From positions 23,485,632 to 23,549,631 of the forward strand of contig NC_060885.1 of assembly GCF_014805685.1 (NCBI RefSeq): a stretch of 64,000 nt of DNA, read 5' to 3'. The notes under the pieces were generated by a model, which saw only the letters and a list, made by a program, of their open reading frames with translations, was not told the DNA's origin and did no database searches. Of this stretch, positions 19,250 to 31,800 are shown piece after piece. Position 1 is the first letter of the stretch; each line of letters begins with the position of its first letter. The translations under genes and the position numbers were made by a program. Source of the DNA: Silurus meridionalis. Taxonomy: Eukaryota; Chordata; Actinopteri; Siluriformes; Siluridae.

Positions 19250-20493
19250 GGGACATGAACAGGTCTGGGCAGTGCCGAATTTCTCCCACCACCTAGGGGT
19301 GAAGACGCTACTCCCCGGGCTTGATACCCTGTCTGGACAAGGTGTCTGCTGCTTTGTTTTAAGCCCCCTGGGATATAAGCTGCTCTAAAGGAGAGGAGCT
19401 TCCCCTGGGCCCAGAGGAGTAGGAACTGGGAATCTCTCCATGCATCTAGGGCATGTAGGCATTGCCGTGTGCCCTTAATCGTGCTGAGGGGATTGCCATT
19501 TGCTTTGAGCCAACACTGAAGGGGTCTCATGTACAGGAGGCCAGGTGGAATGACACTGGACACTGCAGCCATGAGTCTGAGCAGTCTCTGTAACTGCTTG
19601 ACAGTGAGTGACTGCCCTTTCCTGACCTTACTGACCGCCGTAAGGATGGACGCAATGCGGGCAGAAGAAAGCTGCGCATGCATAGTTGTTAAATCCCAAA
19701 TGGTGCCGAGATAAGTGGTTCTCTGTGAAGAAGAGAGCACACTCTTCCCGGTATTGAGGTGAAACTCCAGCTCCTTCGTGTGAGCGAGAACAACATCTTG
19801 ATGCTGGACTGCTAATTGCTCTGATTGAGCTATTATCAAGCAATCATCGAAATAATTGAGGATACGGATGCCCTGAAGTCTCAGGGGAGCCAGAGCCACA
19901 TCGACACACTTCGTGAGGGTGCGGGGTGACAGGGTAAAGCTGAACGAAAAAAAACGATATTGGTATGTTTTGACCCCAAAAGCGAACCTCAGGATGTGTA
20001 AGTTCCTAAAAGATGCGTACGTAAAAGTACGCATCTTTTAAATCTATTGTGACCAATCTTCGGATCTGATCTTAAACAAGACCTGCTTGAGGGTCAGCAT
20101 CTTGAACTGAAACCTCATCAAAGAGCGGTTCAGCTGACGTAGATCTAGGATTGGACGCAACCCACCATCCTTTTTGGAAACTATGAAGTACTGGCTGTAG
20201 AACCCAGACTTCCTGTCTGATGGAGGGACCACATCTATGACCTTCTTCCTCAGGAGAGTGTCTACTTTTCGTTCCAGGACCAGAGCCTGCTCGTCTCTCA
20301 CCAGTGTGGGAGAGAGCCCGTTGAACCAGGGCGGGCGAGACCCGAACTGAACCATATAGCCTCGCTCTACAGTGCGCAGGACCCACTGGGACATGTCTGG
20401 CAAAGCCATACAGGCTGCCAGGTTCTCCCTTAAGGGTATCAGTCTCTCAAGACTGACCTCCGATGTGTCCAGAGCCGGCTCAGTGCCCAACAT
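19250..20493 (-). pseudogene. DIRS reverse transcriptase / RNase H
   Basis: Minus strand. RT fingers read SQYFIVSKKDGGLRPILDLRQ and LNRSLMRFQFKMLTL (20044-20493). After a stop and frame disruption near 20040 the palm has YFDDCLI (the active site, in place of YxDD) with LGTIWDLTTM and KQLQRLLRLMAAVSSVIPPG. The RNase H-like LSFRAAYIPGGLKQSSRHL is near 19380 (19159-20034). This order is DIRS/Ngaro-like. The copy is broken where SVDL..AYFHI is expected. Confidence 0.8.
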
Positions 20494-20659
20494 GGCTCTA
20501 GTAATGGGACCTCCTGCTCTGCAATGATGCCAGGTGGAACCAAAGGAGGGGGCTTGGTGTAGCTGGCCATGCCCTTAAGCACATTTAATGGCAGGGTTAA
20601 CGAACCAGGTCCCTAAAGGGGCCGGGGGAAACGGAAACGGAAATGAGAAAAGCGGTGCT

Positions 20660-20905
20660 ACTTTTTCACTTTTCTTTCTTGTTCCAGTTCACCCAAATGA
20701 GGATGGGTTCCCCTTTTAAGTCTGGTTCCATTCAAGGTTTCTTCCTCATAACATCTAAGGGAGTTTTTCCTTGCCACAGTCGCCATGGCTTGCTCATCAG
20801 GGATAAACACCATTCACCTTAACTGTTAATTTCTGTAAAGCTGCTTTGAGACAATGTCTGTTGTGAAAAACGCTATAGAAATAAACTTGACTTAACTTGA
20901 TTTGC
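20660..20905 (+). mobile_element. LINE/SINE 3' tail repeat
   Basis: GGTTTCTTCCTCATAACATC, AGGGAGTTTTTCCTTGCCAC, AAAGCTGCTTTGAGACAATG and the end ATAAACTTGACTTAACTTGA form a very common fish retroposon tail. An inverted copy lies in cox7a2l intron 2 at 59543-59730. Here it interrupts the DIRS remnant. Confidence 0.7.
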
Positions 20906-20999
20906 TACACACCCCTTGGTCAGCCCCTTCACAGGTCAGGTAAGGACCTTTTTGGCCGCAGCCCTCTTCTTGGAGATGATAGTTCTCAGATCTGTCACC

Positions 21000-21560
21000 T
21001 CAAGGGGCTTTAACCCAAGGCCCCGCGCAGGATCCCGCACTGTCTCTCCACCTGGCAGTACAAAGTGCTGAGTTGGGGTTGGGGCTGCGCCCGCCGAGCA
21101 GCCCCAAGAGAGCTGCGTGGGAGATACCCCTGGAAAGATACCGATTGTCTATTGGACTCCTGGAACCTGTATCAACCGAATCAACCGCATTGCCGAACAG
21201 GCTCAAAGGAGAGAGTGGGGCATCCAGCAGCACGACCTTGTCCCTGTCCGATATTTCGGGCAGGGTAAGCCAGAGATGTCTGTCAGTGGCTACTAGGGTG
21301 GCCATAGACCGGCCGATGGCCTTAGTGGTCTCCTTTGTGGTGTGGCCCATACAGCAGATCTCAGAAAACTGACCACCCAAGGGACCCCCCAGATCCAGCT
21401 CCCAAGCAGGCTGGAGGTGTAAGCCTTACCCACCAGCGCCGAGTTGGTGCGCAGGGGCTTGGTGGGTAATGTCAGGGGTTTTAGGGAAGATGCCACACCC
21501 GGGGAGAGATAGCGTGCTAGCGTGTCTTCAACTTGTGGCAGGACACCATAGCCATAATCC
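21000..21560 (-). pseudogene. DIRS gag-like ORF remnant
   Basis: Minus strand. LPTKPLRTNSALVGKAYTSS (21380-21470) and AIGRSMATLVATDRHLWLTLPEISDRDKVVLLDAPLSPLSLFG (21150-21320) correspond to the same blocks in remnant A at 28480-28800. Two frames are used, so it is broken. Confidence 0.7.
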
Positions 21561-22124
21561 CTTGGACGTTAGAATAAACTGCAGTCATGGGGCTGAAGGG
21601 ACGGGGCAAGAAAGGCCACGCCCAGGACCTGGACACCTGTGCAAGTCAGGGAAAATTTGCAAGCCTCGACGCGGAGGCTGTGACACCGGAAGCAAAAAAC
21701 GCTCATCGAGCTTGCCCAAGGGAGGGACTTTATGTTCACCGACTGGCCAAGATATATCGAGGACAGGGAGAAGCACATGGCCAAAATGTGTGCTTGGATT
21801 TCTTGAATGCTTTCATTCTTTTGATAAAACACACAGACAAACATAACATTTTACATAGAGGGCTTTATGAAAAAAAACAGAAGCTGAAGCCGTCTTCTCT
21901 CCAGGTGCGCTTTATACTCCCTGGCCATGACGTCAACCTGCCAGTGATAGCCTGTCTTTAATTTTGACTGATTAGACTCATTACTCAGAGAATGGACAAC
22001 GCAGTCACATTCCCAAAGCGTTCCAATGCAGCTCGAGTTCCTGAAAGAGAACTTTGATTCAGGAGACCAAACGCCTTGTTTTTCAAATAGTAAATTATTA
22101 TTATTATTATTATCATCATTATTT

Positions 22125-22300
22125 TATTTATTCATCTTCAGTAAACTGCTTTATCCTGGTCAGTGTTATTAAGGGGAGACAAGCCTGCTCCAGAAACACT
22201 AGCAGTAAGGCAAGAATTCACCTTGTATCTGACTTTCATGCACTAGACAATCCCAAGGCACCAGACAATCTAAAGATAAATAATAAAGTAATTAATTAAT
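22125..22300 (+). repeat. Dispersed fish repeat fragment, class unknown
   Basis: CTTCAGTAAACTGCTTTATC followed by CTGGTCAG and CTCCAGAAACACTAG is related to 19090-19245. It is preceded by a (TTA)n tract at 22095-22125. Confidence 0.45.
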
Positions 22301-22900
22301 TGGCACCTTCATGAGACAGTTTTCTTATTCCTTTATCATTAACCAAATGACTATGTACATTGGCAAATAACAATCAATATGAACATTTTTCCAATATATT
22401 TTTCTTTTTTATTCCTACCATTTTATTCTTATAAACTTAGGTTCTTCTGTCCTTTGCTATAATGAAATTGAAGAGTAGGTTGTTGCTGTTATCAAATGTG
22501 TGTGTTTGCTTTTCACCAGACCCTGATGCTGAACCCTGACACTCTATTGATTTTGATCAATTTCAGTAATGTTTCAAAATGTTTTTAGGCCACTTGCCTG
22601 TTCTGAACACCTGGAAACTTAAAAACAATCCACAATAATCTCAATACCTATCAGTTCTTGTTATAATAATCATTTATGTTTAAAATAAATGCAATATATT
22701 TTCACACAGTTACTGGTCATTGTGGTAGGAAGTTACCACATAGAAAAAACAGGTAGTTCTATGTGAAATCAGACTTTGAGCACCCCCATATAACCAAAAT
22801 GGTATGAGTCTTGTTTCATAACACCTCTGTATAGTTTCGACTGTGTTTGAATCAGGCTCCTCCTATCTAAGCATTGAATCCTCGACTATTCGTGGTCTAA
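22301..22900. other. AT-rich spacer
   Basis: No gene, RNA or repeat boundary recognised. Confidence 0.45.
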
Positions 22901-22904
22901 CTTT

Positions 22905-23365
22905 ATGGCCACCAATCAGGCATAAAATTTTGACCACTGGTCTAATATTGTTTTGGTCCCCCTTTTGCTTCCAAACCAGTCCTGACCCATAGAGTATTTA
23001 CAGCATTACCTTATTCAACAAATTAAACTACAGTAGCTCATATGTTGGATGAGACCACACAGACCAGTTCACTACTGTTCCTTCCTTGGACCACTTTTGA
23101 TAGATGCTGACCAATGCAGTTTTGGAGATGCTCTGACCAAGTCATCTAGCCATTGCAATTTGGCCTTTGTCATACTCGCTGAAATCCTTATGGTTGCCTA
23201 TTTTTTCTGCTTCTAACACACCAACGTTATGGACAAAATGTACACTTGCTGCCTAATATATCACACCAACTAACAAGTGCCATAATGAAGACATAATCAG
23301 TGTTATTTACCAGTCATAATTTTAAATTGTCATAAATTTATGCCTGATCGCTGTACATATATAAG
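22905..23365 (-). mobile_element. Internally deleted Tc1 element
   Basis: The ends are inverted: ATCAGGCATAAAATTTTGAC near 22916 and ATAAATTTATGCCTGATCG near 23333-23351. The interior matches, on the minus strand, two separated parts of a common fish Tc1 element (TTGGTCCCCCTTTTGCT near 22956; CTTCCTTGGACCACTTTTGA and GGAGATGCTCTGACCAAGTC near 23080-23145). The catalytic part of the transposase is deleted. The family is recognised from memory. Confidence 0.7.
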
Positions 23366-23402
23366 ATATAGACTATGAGAGCTGACTGCTCATCATCTAA
23401 CA

Positions 23403-23597
23403 CAGGGGTGTCTAACCTTTTCCACAAAGGGCCATTGTGGGTGCAGGTTTTCATTCCAGCCAAGCAAGTCGACACCAAATTCTACCAGTTTAAATTTAAT
23501 GATTTTAATTTTTGAATGCTATCGTGTGGCCCTTGATTGGTTGGAATGAAAACCTGCACCCACAGTGGCCCTTTGTGGAAATGAATTTACATCCCTG
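23403..23597. mobile_element. hAT-type MITE, 195 bp
   Basis: Ends CAGGGGTGTC and CATCCCTG with long inner inverted repeats (CACAAAGGGCCATTGTGGGT / ACCCACAGTGGCCCTTTGTG; GGTTTTCATTCCA / TGGAATGAAAACC). Flanking 8-bp duplications ATCTAACA (23395-23402) and ATCTAATA (23598-23605) differ by one base. It is a near-perfect foldback. Confidence 0.85.
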
Positions 23598-23605
23598 ATC
23601 TAATA

Positions 23606-25535
23606 TATCCCAAACCTTGACATTTGTTATTTTTATGAGAAAAGTGTTATTCAGTTCATCTGTGAATGGTCATGATGTAATGGCTTACCAGTCTATATCT
23701 GTGGAGCCTAAGCTGCTTAATAAAAAGCATTGTTGCCCAGTGACAGTGGTGCCACCCTGGTAACCAAGCTTACACTGTGCTTTATTTGTCACAGTCTCTG
23801 TCAGGTATTAAAAAGGTGCGTATTGTATGTGTGTGTGTTTGTGGAAGTGTAGTTTGTAAATAGGGTGTTTTGGCACCTCTATGACCCTGGTGTATTTATG
23901 ACCCTGGTCTATTGCCCAAACAAGCAGACTAATTGGTTCTGCAGTAACCAATTACTTCCCAGCTGTATTATCAATCAGGCATGTGAGATTAAAAATAATC
24001 ATGGAGAAATTGGAAGACAGATAGGATTTAACACTCTTTGAGGCAAATAAAATGTCCAATAGGACCATTTGAATTGAGTGGCAGAATTTCACTAATGAGC
24101 AGACAGCTACAATTAGCTGTCACGAACCTCACATCGCTAAAGCTAAACGACATCAAAGAACCAGAAATCTCTTTCTATCTTTCTCAGAGCATAAACGGAA
24201 ATAAAAAAAAAAACAGCTTTAAATCTTTTGTTAGGCTTTTAGACTTTTCTTAACAGGACAAAAAGAACAACTCCCATGCTCCAAAGATCATTAAACAGTT
24301 TTGGAACAGCCTGGAAAGAGCAGGTTTTAGGTTTTTCAGCCAGACTGTGAGCTGCTGGTCCTGTTCATCCTTTCTTCTCTAGACACTATCAGCAAATCCG
24401 TTCTCAGCTAATTTGAGATAGAACAAGCCGTAAACAAGATTCTGATGCAGAAGGATCTGAGTGATGCATGGGGCAAGAACAGCATTGTGGAGTTCAGATG
24501 ATGAAATTGAATACTGAAATACTCTTGTTATGAAGTCTGGGACAGCATGAAATGTCATGCAAAGAAGGCGATCTGACAGACCTTATTGTTCTTTATGGAT
24601 AATGACATTTTGTACACTGCAAAAGTATACCTAAACAAACACCAATAAAAGCCACACTGACTTCTCGATCCTGAGTTAGAGAATACAGGACAATACTTTT
24701 GTATACAGTACAGTAGTGTACATTTTCTATGCAACAAATTGAATAATTTAAGAAAGAAAGAAAGAAAAATAAAAGGAAATTATATAAACTGTTAGTTATC
24801 AGCTCTAAGACAAGGTCAGATTTAAGTCGCATACAAACAGAGTGCTAATTTCAAATTGGTGACTTACTTCAAATGAAAATGACTATCTGCATACATGAGG
24901 GTATACACAATGTGTAGCACATCTGCAATAATGAGATCTGGATGACTTCACTGGCAAATCTATGAAGAAGCAATTTAAAACCTGACATACATAAATGCCT
25001 CTATTTTCTCAAACAGTGGGGGATCAATGAGCGGCATAAATAGAAACCTTTCAGGAAGTATGCTAAGAAGGCGGCATTCTAGTGAAAGGTTAGAATGGTT
25101 TAGAATCATATCTGGGCATCGATTCATATGTTTTCATAAAGATGTGTTTCTTATATTTCCTCAATAAATGTTAGCACAAATATACAAATGTAAATTATTA
25201 AAAAACAGCTAAATTAAGGAACGGACTGCTCTCATTAATCTCATAACATTCAGCAAAAGGTAATATCAGTGATATTGTCTTTTGAGCTGTGATTCAAAAC
25301 AGTTAATGCATAAAAACTATAAAGTGCAACCACATGCACATAGAAATCAGTCACAAATGATTAATGTGATGTCATATTATCTTTCTTTATTCCAAAATGC
25401 AATAATGTTTAAATTGAACTAACTTAGAGTTAACATTATGTGCAGTAGAACTGCTAATTCTATTATTGACATATACTTTGCTAAAAAACATCTATAAGCC
25501 AGACTAGTTTAATTCTTTAGAAACCACATTTAGCA
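23606..25535. other. Mostly unique AT-rich sequence
   Basis: No coding or RNA gene recognised. A diverged segment at 24895-25160 shares blocks (ACAATGTGTAGCAC; GATGTGTTTCTTATA) with 25585-25775, so a decayed direct repeat exists. Confidence 0.45.
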
Positions 25536-25539
25536 CCAG

Positions 25540-25760
25540 AGTGATGGAAAGAGAAGAGTATGGTGAAGGAATGGATGTGCTGATTATACAATGTGTAGCA
25601 CCTCATCTGTCAATCATGGAGGCAGTGTTATAGAATGGGAAAATATGGCTGCCAGTGGAACTGGGTCACTGATGAAGGCAGCATGCTAGTTAATGTAAGA
25701 AAGGTTCAGAATTCTATCCTGGCCCTGATTCACAGTATGTTCTCATGACGATGTGCTTCT
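25540..25760 (+). pseudogene. Tc1 transposase relic
   Basis: Plus-strand reading TSSVNHGGSVIEWENMAASG followed by TGSL corresponds to the conserved GGGSVMAWACMAASGTGSL block of a fish Tc1 transposase (from memory). Preceding text TRVMEREEYGEG also fits. No terminal repeats nearby. The relic at 18362-18480 is in the opposite orientation. Confidence 0.55.
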
Positions 25761-26990
25761 TATACTGTATCTCCCCCAAACTCTTGAATAGTGCTCCAAA
25801 GAACAAAAATAAAGCACAAAAGGCTTAATCAGTGTTCTTATATCCATAAACGTGCATTTAATTGTGTTAAATATGTTGTTCCCATAATACTTCTCTTTTT
25901 CTTTAATATGATTTTATAAGGAATACTTCTTCTTTGCTATGTCATAATAAATACTTTGATTTGACAATTTGACAGTATAACACTCATAATTAAGTTCTGG
26001 TTCAAATTATGAATTTACATTTAATTGGGATTTTGCATTTACTTAATCTCAGTTTGCATTGTGAATCTTAGAGGTGACAAGAAAAGACAATGAAAATAAT
26101 AAAGATATTATTATATCTTTATTATTTTTACTAATAATCTGCAATCATAGCTATTTGCCAGAGAAACCTAGCTAATGTAATACAAATTATATGCTGTTTG
26201 GCTAATAGCTAGTACTTTATTGTGTTTATTTCTGTGCTAATGACTCCATGCCTAGTAAATGAAAGGGTGGTTGCAGTGTCATGGTACTGCATTTGACCAT
26301 GTAAAAAAAAAAGTAAATAAAACATTTTTAAAGCACACGTTTTGTGCTAATCTCTGAACAATGGCAAGGGTTTTAAAGTATGTCTCTTTTTAACTTTAAT
26401 GGCTGTTAAGAAGCTGGCTTTTTCAGCAAGCACACTAAGAAGTGCCTGTGTGCATTTAATCTTAAGGACTCTGCTTTCTTTTATTCATAAGATGTACTCT
26501 TCGCATGGCCTTGATAAATGTAGAAACACAGCTGCACTCCAAACAGTTTTGAATCTACAGTGAGAAACATTACTGGTTTTGTGCCAGTAATGTTAGACAT
26601 TCATCCTGACTTTATAGCATCTAAAATACTGAGACTGATGGTGTCATATGCAGCATCTTCCAAGCATGTATCCTCATAATTGCATATAGCACACACATAA
26701 AAATATTATTTTTATATAAAAATCATTTTGGAATTCTTCCTAATAAAAAGTTTACAAAGGTGAATAATTAATATTAACATAGAGTCACCAAAATACCTAA
26801 CAACTAACTAGTCCCACTAATGGCAGATTTTTGAGCTTTGATGAAAGTCTTTTCTGAGGAATCCCTCACAGATATGGGGTGAATATGCAGAATACTATAT
26901 ATTATAAATGACACATAACAAGAACAAGTATCAAAACCTAATAATAAACACACATATTACAAGGGACAGTGTTCATGTCCCTTTCTTCAC
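25761..26990. other. AT-rich unique-looking sequence
   Basis: Nothing recognised. Confidence 0.45.
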
Positions 26991-27779
26991 TTTGGATTTG
27001 CCTGATTCATCCCAACACCATACCTCTGGATGGAGGTCTTCCCTGAAGGAACAAGAGGCCTCATCAGAAACACTTTGGGAACGCCTCTGCATTGTCCACG
27101 CTCTGAATCATGTGTTTTCAGTCCAATGGAAAGTGCGGCGTCACTTGCAGGGTAACATCATGACCAGGAAGCTTAAAAGCAAATGGAGTAAAACCAGTGG
27201 CAGCTTCTAAAAAGCACTGCAAGGATGCAGGCAGTGTGGCATAGAGACGCAGCATTTCAGTTCCTCGGGGAGCCATGGTTACATATGTAACCTGAAGACG
27301 TTCCCCTTCAGGAACTCGAGCTGCATCAGAAACACTTTCGGAACGAGAGTCCAGTCATGCCAGACGGACCAAGCCCTGCCTATTGTGGACAGGCACAGCT
27401 AGGGTGAAGGACAGAGGGGCCAGGAGTGGCACTGAGCTCAAGGCTATAGAACCTGACAAAGGTCAGCAGGGTGGACAAGCCCGCAGTGTTGAAAATGTCC
27501 TGGAGGGAAACTCCAGAGGACAAGGCCTTAGAGCCCGCCACACTTCGAGTGGAGTGCGCTCTGAACCCGAAGGGAGAGGGGAGACCAGAGGACTAATAAG
27601 AGGAGGAAATAGCATCCACAATACTTCTTCTAAGCATCTGCCTATTTGCAGGGAGACCTCTCTTCAGAGGGCCATAGCATATGAACAGCTGAGTCACTCA
27701 CTGGACACAGTCGGTTAAACTTCTCCTGGTCTGGGGCCTGCAAGGGAGGAGGAGAGAATGCCTGGAGCCTAATAGGTTC

Positions 27780-28060
27780 TGGGACTGAGGAACCTCAAAG
27801 GTACCTTAAAGGCTTAAAGGAAGGCTGCAACAGGGCATCTAAAACAATGGGCAAGTCTCATGCAGGCACTCTAGGTTGTACCGGAGGCCTTAACCTCTGG
27901 GTGGTTCGAAGAAAGCGTGTCACCAACAGGTTCTTACCCAGCGACTGAACAGGCCACAATGGCAGACACGTAAACCTTGAGGGTGGAGGGAGCCAACCCT
28001 TTGACAGACTGTTCCTTAAGATAATCACAACACTGGGCTGACTGGGCAGTTAACTGGGTC
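27780..28060 (-). pseudogene. DIRS tyrosine recombinase N-terminal fragment
   Basis: Minus-strand translation CDYLKEQSVKGLAPSTLKVY continued by VSAIVACSVAG matches the core-binding (SAM-like) part of DIRS tyrosine recombinases. Stops and shifts follow. The catalytic R-H-R-Y part is not legible. Confidence 0.65.
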
Positions 28061-28189
28061 TAGGCATTCTCGTGGAGGGAGCTCTGGAGAGAGGGTGTTC
28101 GAGAAGGGCTACAAGGTCCACAAACCATGGCCTGCCTGACCACCACGTGGCCACCAGGAGGAGATAGACTCTGTCCCAGTGAACTCTTT

Positions 28190-28400
28190 TCAGACTCCCA
28201 GGTGCAGACTTGGCCACACCTGTACAAAAGAAAACCAGAGGGGGTAGTGCGATGTGTCTTGAGATGCAAACAGGTCCACCTGAGCTCTGTAAAGTTTTTC
28301 CCAGAGCTGCTCCACCAAGTGGAGTGAAGCCACCATTCCCTGAGCCTCGGCCCTGATTGAAGACTCTTCATCTTGAAGGGCTTTATTCTTGAGCATCGCT
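28190..28400 (-). pseudogene. DIRS RNase H-adjacent fragment
   Basis: LWEKLYRAQVDLFASQDTSH followed by YPLWFSFVQ matches the VDLFASQ..HCPLWFS block that follows RNase H in DIRS-like and related elements. Confidence 0.6.
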
Positions 28401-28411
28401 CCCGGTCCCTT

Positions 28412-28850
28412 TTAGGGGAAGTGAGCGTTGCGACACTCTCTCTTTGCACCGCATATGACCGCACTGACAAAAATGCCAGTCGTCACCACCGAGGCATAAA
28501 GGAGTACAGCCCTATCACTTTCGGAAAGATCTGATAGGGTGAGCCAAATATGCCTTTCTGCAGAGACAAGGGTGGCCATGGCCCGGCAAATGGCCTTAGC
28601 AGTCTCCTTAATAGCTATTAGGGCCAGGACAAAGGGGGTAGGACAATAGAGCTCACCAACCTGCTCACCACCCGGGACATCTCCCACGTCCAGCTCCTGC
28701 AGCAGATCAGCCTGATAGGCCAGTAGCGCAGCCATGGTGTGCAGGCAGCTTGCGGCCTGACCCGCTGAGGTATAGGCTTTGCCCACCAGTGCCGAGGTGG
28801 TTCTCAGGGGTTTGGTGGGCAGAGCCGGGGCTTTAAGGGATAACGCATTG
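28412..28850 (-). pseudogene. DIRS gag-like ORF remnant
   Basis: Minus strand. LPTKPLRTTSALVGKAYTSA, GQAASCLHTMAALLAYQADL, LLQELDVGDVPGG and AICRAMATLVSAERHIWLTL reproduce the order seen in remnant B and in fish DIRS ORF1 (from memory). Truncated at the C-terminus. Confidence 0.7.
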
Positions 28851-31800
28851 CCCGGGTAGAGGGCATGCCACTCTCCCTCAGTCCTACTATATTTTAATAG
28901 AGTGACACACTGGGACTGAAGTGTGGGAGGAATAAGGCCTACCCCATGACCTGGACACCAAGGTGTTCAGGTCATGGTGATGCCAAGCTTTCCATTGGAC
29001 TGATTATACGTTATGATTCAGAGTGTAGACAATGCAGAGGTGTTCCTAAAGTGTTTCTGATGCAGCTCGAGTTCCTGAAGGGGAACTTTGAGGAAGGATT
29101 AGGACTGCAATTAATATCAATAGTCTGCTACAATGGCTCAGATTAACAGGTTGCATTTAAGTGCCTATCACTGCATGCTTTAACAATTATGTAACCTAAA
29201 TTAATGGACATTCAGTGCTATGCAGATGAGAATGGTTGTTTACAGCAAAGGACAACATAATTGACAGTTATAACTCCATGATTTTCGCGAGATTTGGAGC
29301 TAGACAGAAATGACAGCATTGGTGATTTTTTTTCCCACTTGGCTTTATTTAAGCTTATAGGCTTAGATTTCCCCTTAAGGGGGCAAAGATGTTCAGTATT
29401 GAAAGCTTTGAATTTGAACTGAAAAGGCATCACACAAACAGACACCCACGGAATGAAATCCAGGCAGAAAGCTTAAAATTTTATATTAACAGTGGAGGCA
29501 ACTGATCACAGCTAGTCATTATAAAATAATGTTTCTTCATAGGTTCACTGATGAAAACTACATTCAACTATGATTTATTTCAAGACAGGTGGCACAGCAA
29601 GAAGCTTTGCCAACTCACAATTCTAGGGTTTCCCTGTGTGGGTTTCCTCTGGGTTCCCTGGTTTCTTACAATAACATGTCAGTTGGTGGACTGGGTTGTA
29701 AACATCCTCAATGTTTGAGTAAGTGTATATATGTTTCTATGGTGTGCTAAAATACACTGGTGGCTAAAACAGGGTGTATTGCTGTAAATGAGTGTTTCTG
29801 GTATAAGTTTTTGACCCTGACTAAAACAAATGTTCTTTTCATAATCCAAGATTACTATCTTTTTCAATGTGTCAACTATACATCAGTACAAATCAATTTG
29901 ATGCAGGGTAAGTCTATGATAACAATGCACTCCCAGAGATCTCCTCTGTAGAAAATAAGGCATGTGACATATGGTTCAAGTATAAACAGGATGCCTGAGC
30001 TGCCCAGTCAACAGGCCTTATCTCCGCCATTTAGACTTGATGGAGACAGACAGACTGGCATACTTAATGTTTACCAGGAAGAAATCTGACTCATAACCAA
30101 GGATAACAGTGACAGATGGACCCACGCCCTCTCGTTCCCTAGTCCTAGTTTTCTCTCTATGTCCTTTTATAACTCAATACCTTTTCCTTTTTTACTGCTC
30201 ACATGTACACGCATACACAAACACATGCACAAAGGCGAGGGAATAGAGCGAGTCATCAAAGGAGTCATCTCCAGACATTAAACTCAATTTAAGGTTCCTC
30301 TATTTACCTCCTGAAATGTGAAAATGATCAAATCAGTGCCATTTCAAAACCTTTCACGTGTGAATTTCTTTGACAGCAGTGTGACTTGCTGTGCCAGATG
30401 GTATCTTTGCTTTTTTGAGTCTGCGATGACATTCTGAAAGAACAGTGGGCCTGCTGATGATTACTGTGGTCATCCACACTGTGAGAGATATGCACTGCCA
30501 CACACAGAGCTAGCTAAAATGGGAAGAAATGGTGCTCATTGCACTTAGGAATTAATTTGACCCACACACAGCATGTTCTAAAGCCATGCTCTTGAGCTTT
30601 TTTAAACTGCCTGAGAAATTTCCTGCAATCTTTAGTAATAAATTCAAAATCTGCCTTCATTTTATTTTAACCAGACCAGAGTAAACAACATATTAAAATG
30701 AAAAGGTTTCTGAATGCACCACACATCAAAGCAGACCAGCATACAGAAGTTCATAATGCACCTCAGTGCCTATGTAAAACATCAACTGATGTCACATTAT
30801 GCCAAGTAAACAGGAAACTACAGTAATGCTGACTGTTATTATGCATGAATATGTGCAGTAAAAATATTTCTGATCTAAACTGTTATATAAAGAAAGTCAT
30901 GCATTTGTTACTGATCAAAACACCTTCTTTTCAGACTATAATAATGCAGTTTAAAAGACTATACACACTAATCTTAATGCCAGAATAATCACACTGCATA
31001 CATAAAATTCATGCATATGTATATAATATATAGTATTCACAGAAATACATTCGAATATTGTTTGAATTGCAGTGGCAGCTACATGTTATCATCAGGCCAA
31101 AAATTTGTAAGCTATTGTCAAATCACTTATTCCCAGCAGTGGCTGAAAGGCATACTTCTCTTAAAAACCTAGCATTCAGCCCACACACATGCTCAAGATT
31201 TCTCTAAGCCTCCTTATTTTCTTCAAGTTCAACCAAAGAAGCAGAAACATTCTATCCCTGGTCCTTTTTTTTTTTTTTACCTTTTTACCACTCTTACCTT
31301 ACATTTACCCCTTACCATCCCTCCTCCACACATTCTTCAGTCCACTTGGATTGGCACATTGCTCACTTCAGAACTCGATAATTCTGTGCATCTTCATCTC
31401 CTGATTGCAAATGAGCTCTTCTGTCTAATTTTGTCTCATCAAAATTAGTCAATTAGCATGGAAACACGGGAAGTTGAGTTTGTCTAAATTAGACATGGGT
31501 CACACATAATTGTCATCTTTGCAAATTTTATTTTTTTTTTTACATTTAAAATTTTGTGCTTTCACAAGTGTTCTTTTGTGAGAGACAAATGAGGACAAAA
31601 GTCACAATCAACCAGATGGCTTTTGGGCCAAATAAAACGTTATATAACATCGTAAATGTCATAGATTAATTAGCAGACATCGGCATATTGTACATTGCTT
31701 ATGGACAGACGGACGGACGGACGGACGGATGTTTGGAGCATGCAAGGTCATATGTGTTTGTGTCAGAGCAGTCAGAAATGTATATATCCACAGCTTTCTC

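Larger units (their letters stand above)
19250..22060 (-). mobile_element. DIRS-type retrotransposon remnant B
   Basis: Minus strand. A terminal repeat piece at about 22006-22058 (complement GTTCTCTTTCAGGAACTCGA) leads into gag-like sequence (21000-21500), then reverse transcriptase and the start of RNase H (19159-20493). The same terminal motif occurs at 27303 and 29080 in remnant A. The recombinase end is missing. A LINE/SINE 3' tail is inserted at 20660-20905. Confidence 0.75.
27000..29092 (-). mobile_element. DIRS-type retrotransposon remnant A with inverted terminal repeats
   Basis: Inverted repeats: GTTCCCCTTCAGGAACTCGA with GCTGCATCAGAAACACTTT at 27303-27345, and the complement at about 29046-29088. 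A diverged extra copy of the same repeat at 27040-27085 would fit the internal complementary region typical of DIRS elements. The minus strand carries pieces of gag (28412-28850), RNase H (28190-28400) and tyrosine recombinase (27780-28060). RT and most other domains are deleted. Confidence 0.78.

Noticed and set aside
26908..27718. Plus-strand frames of 100 and 111 codons
   Set aside because: They lie antisense in the DIRS-type remnant, whose homology is on the minus strand.
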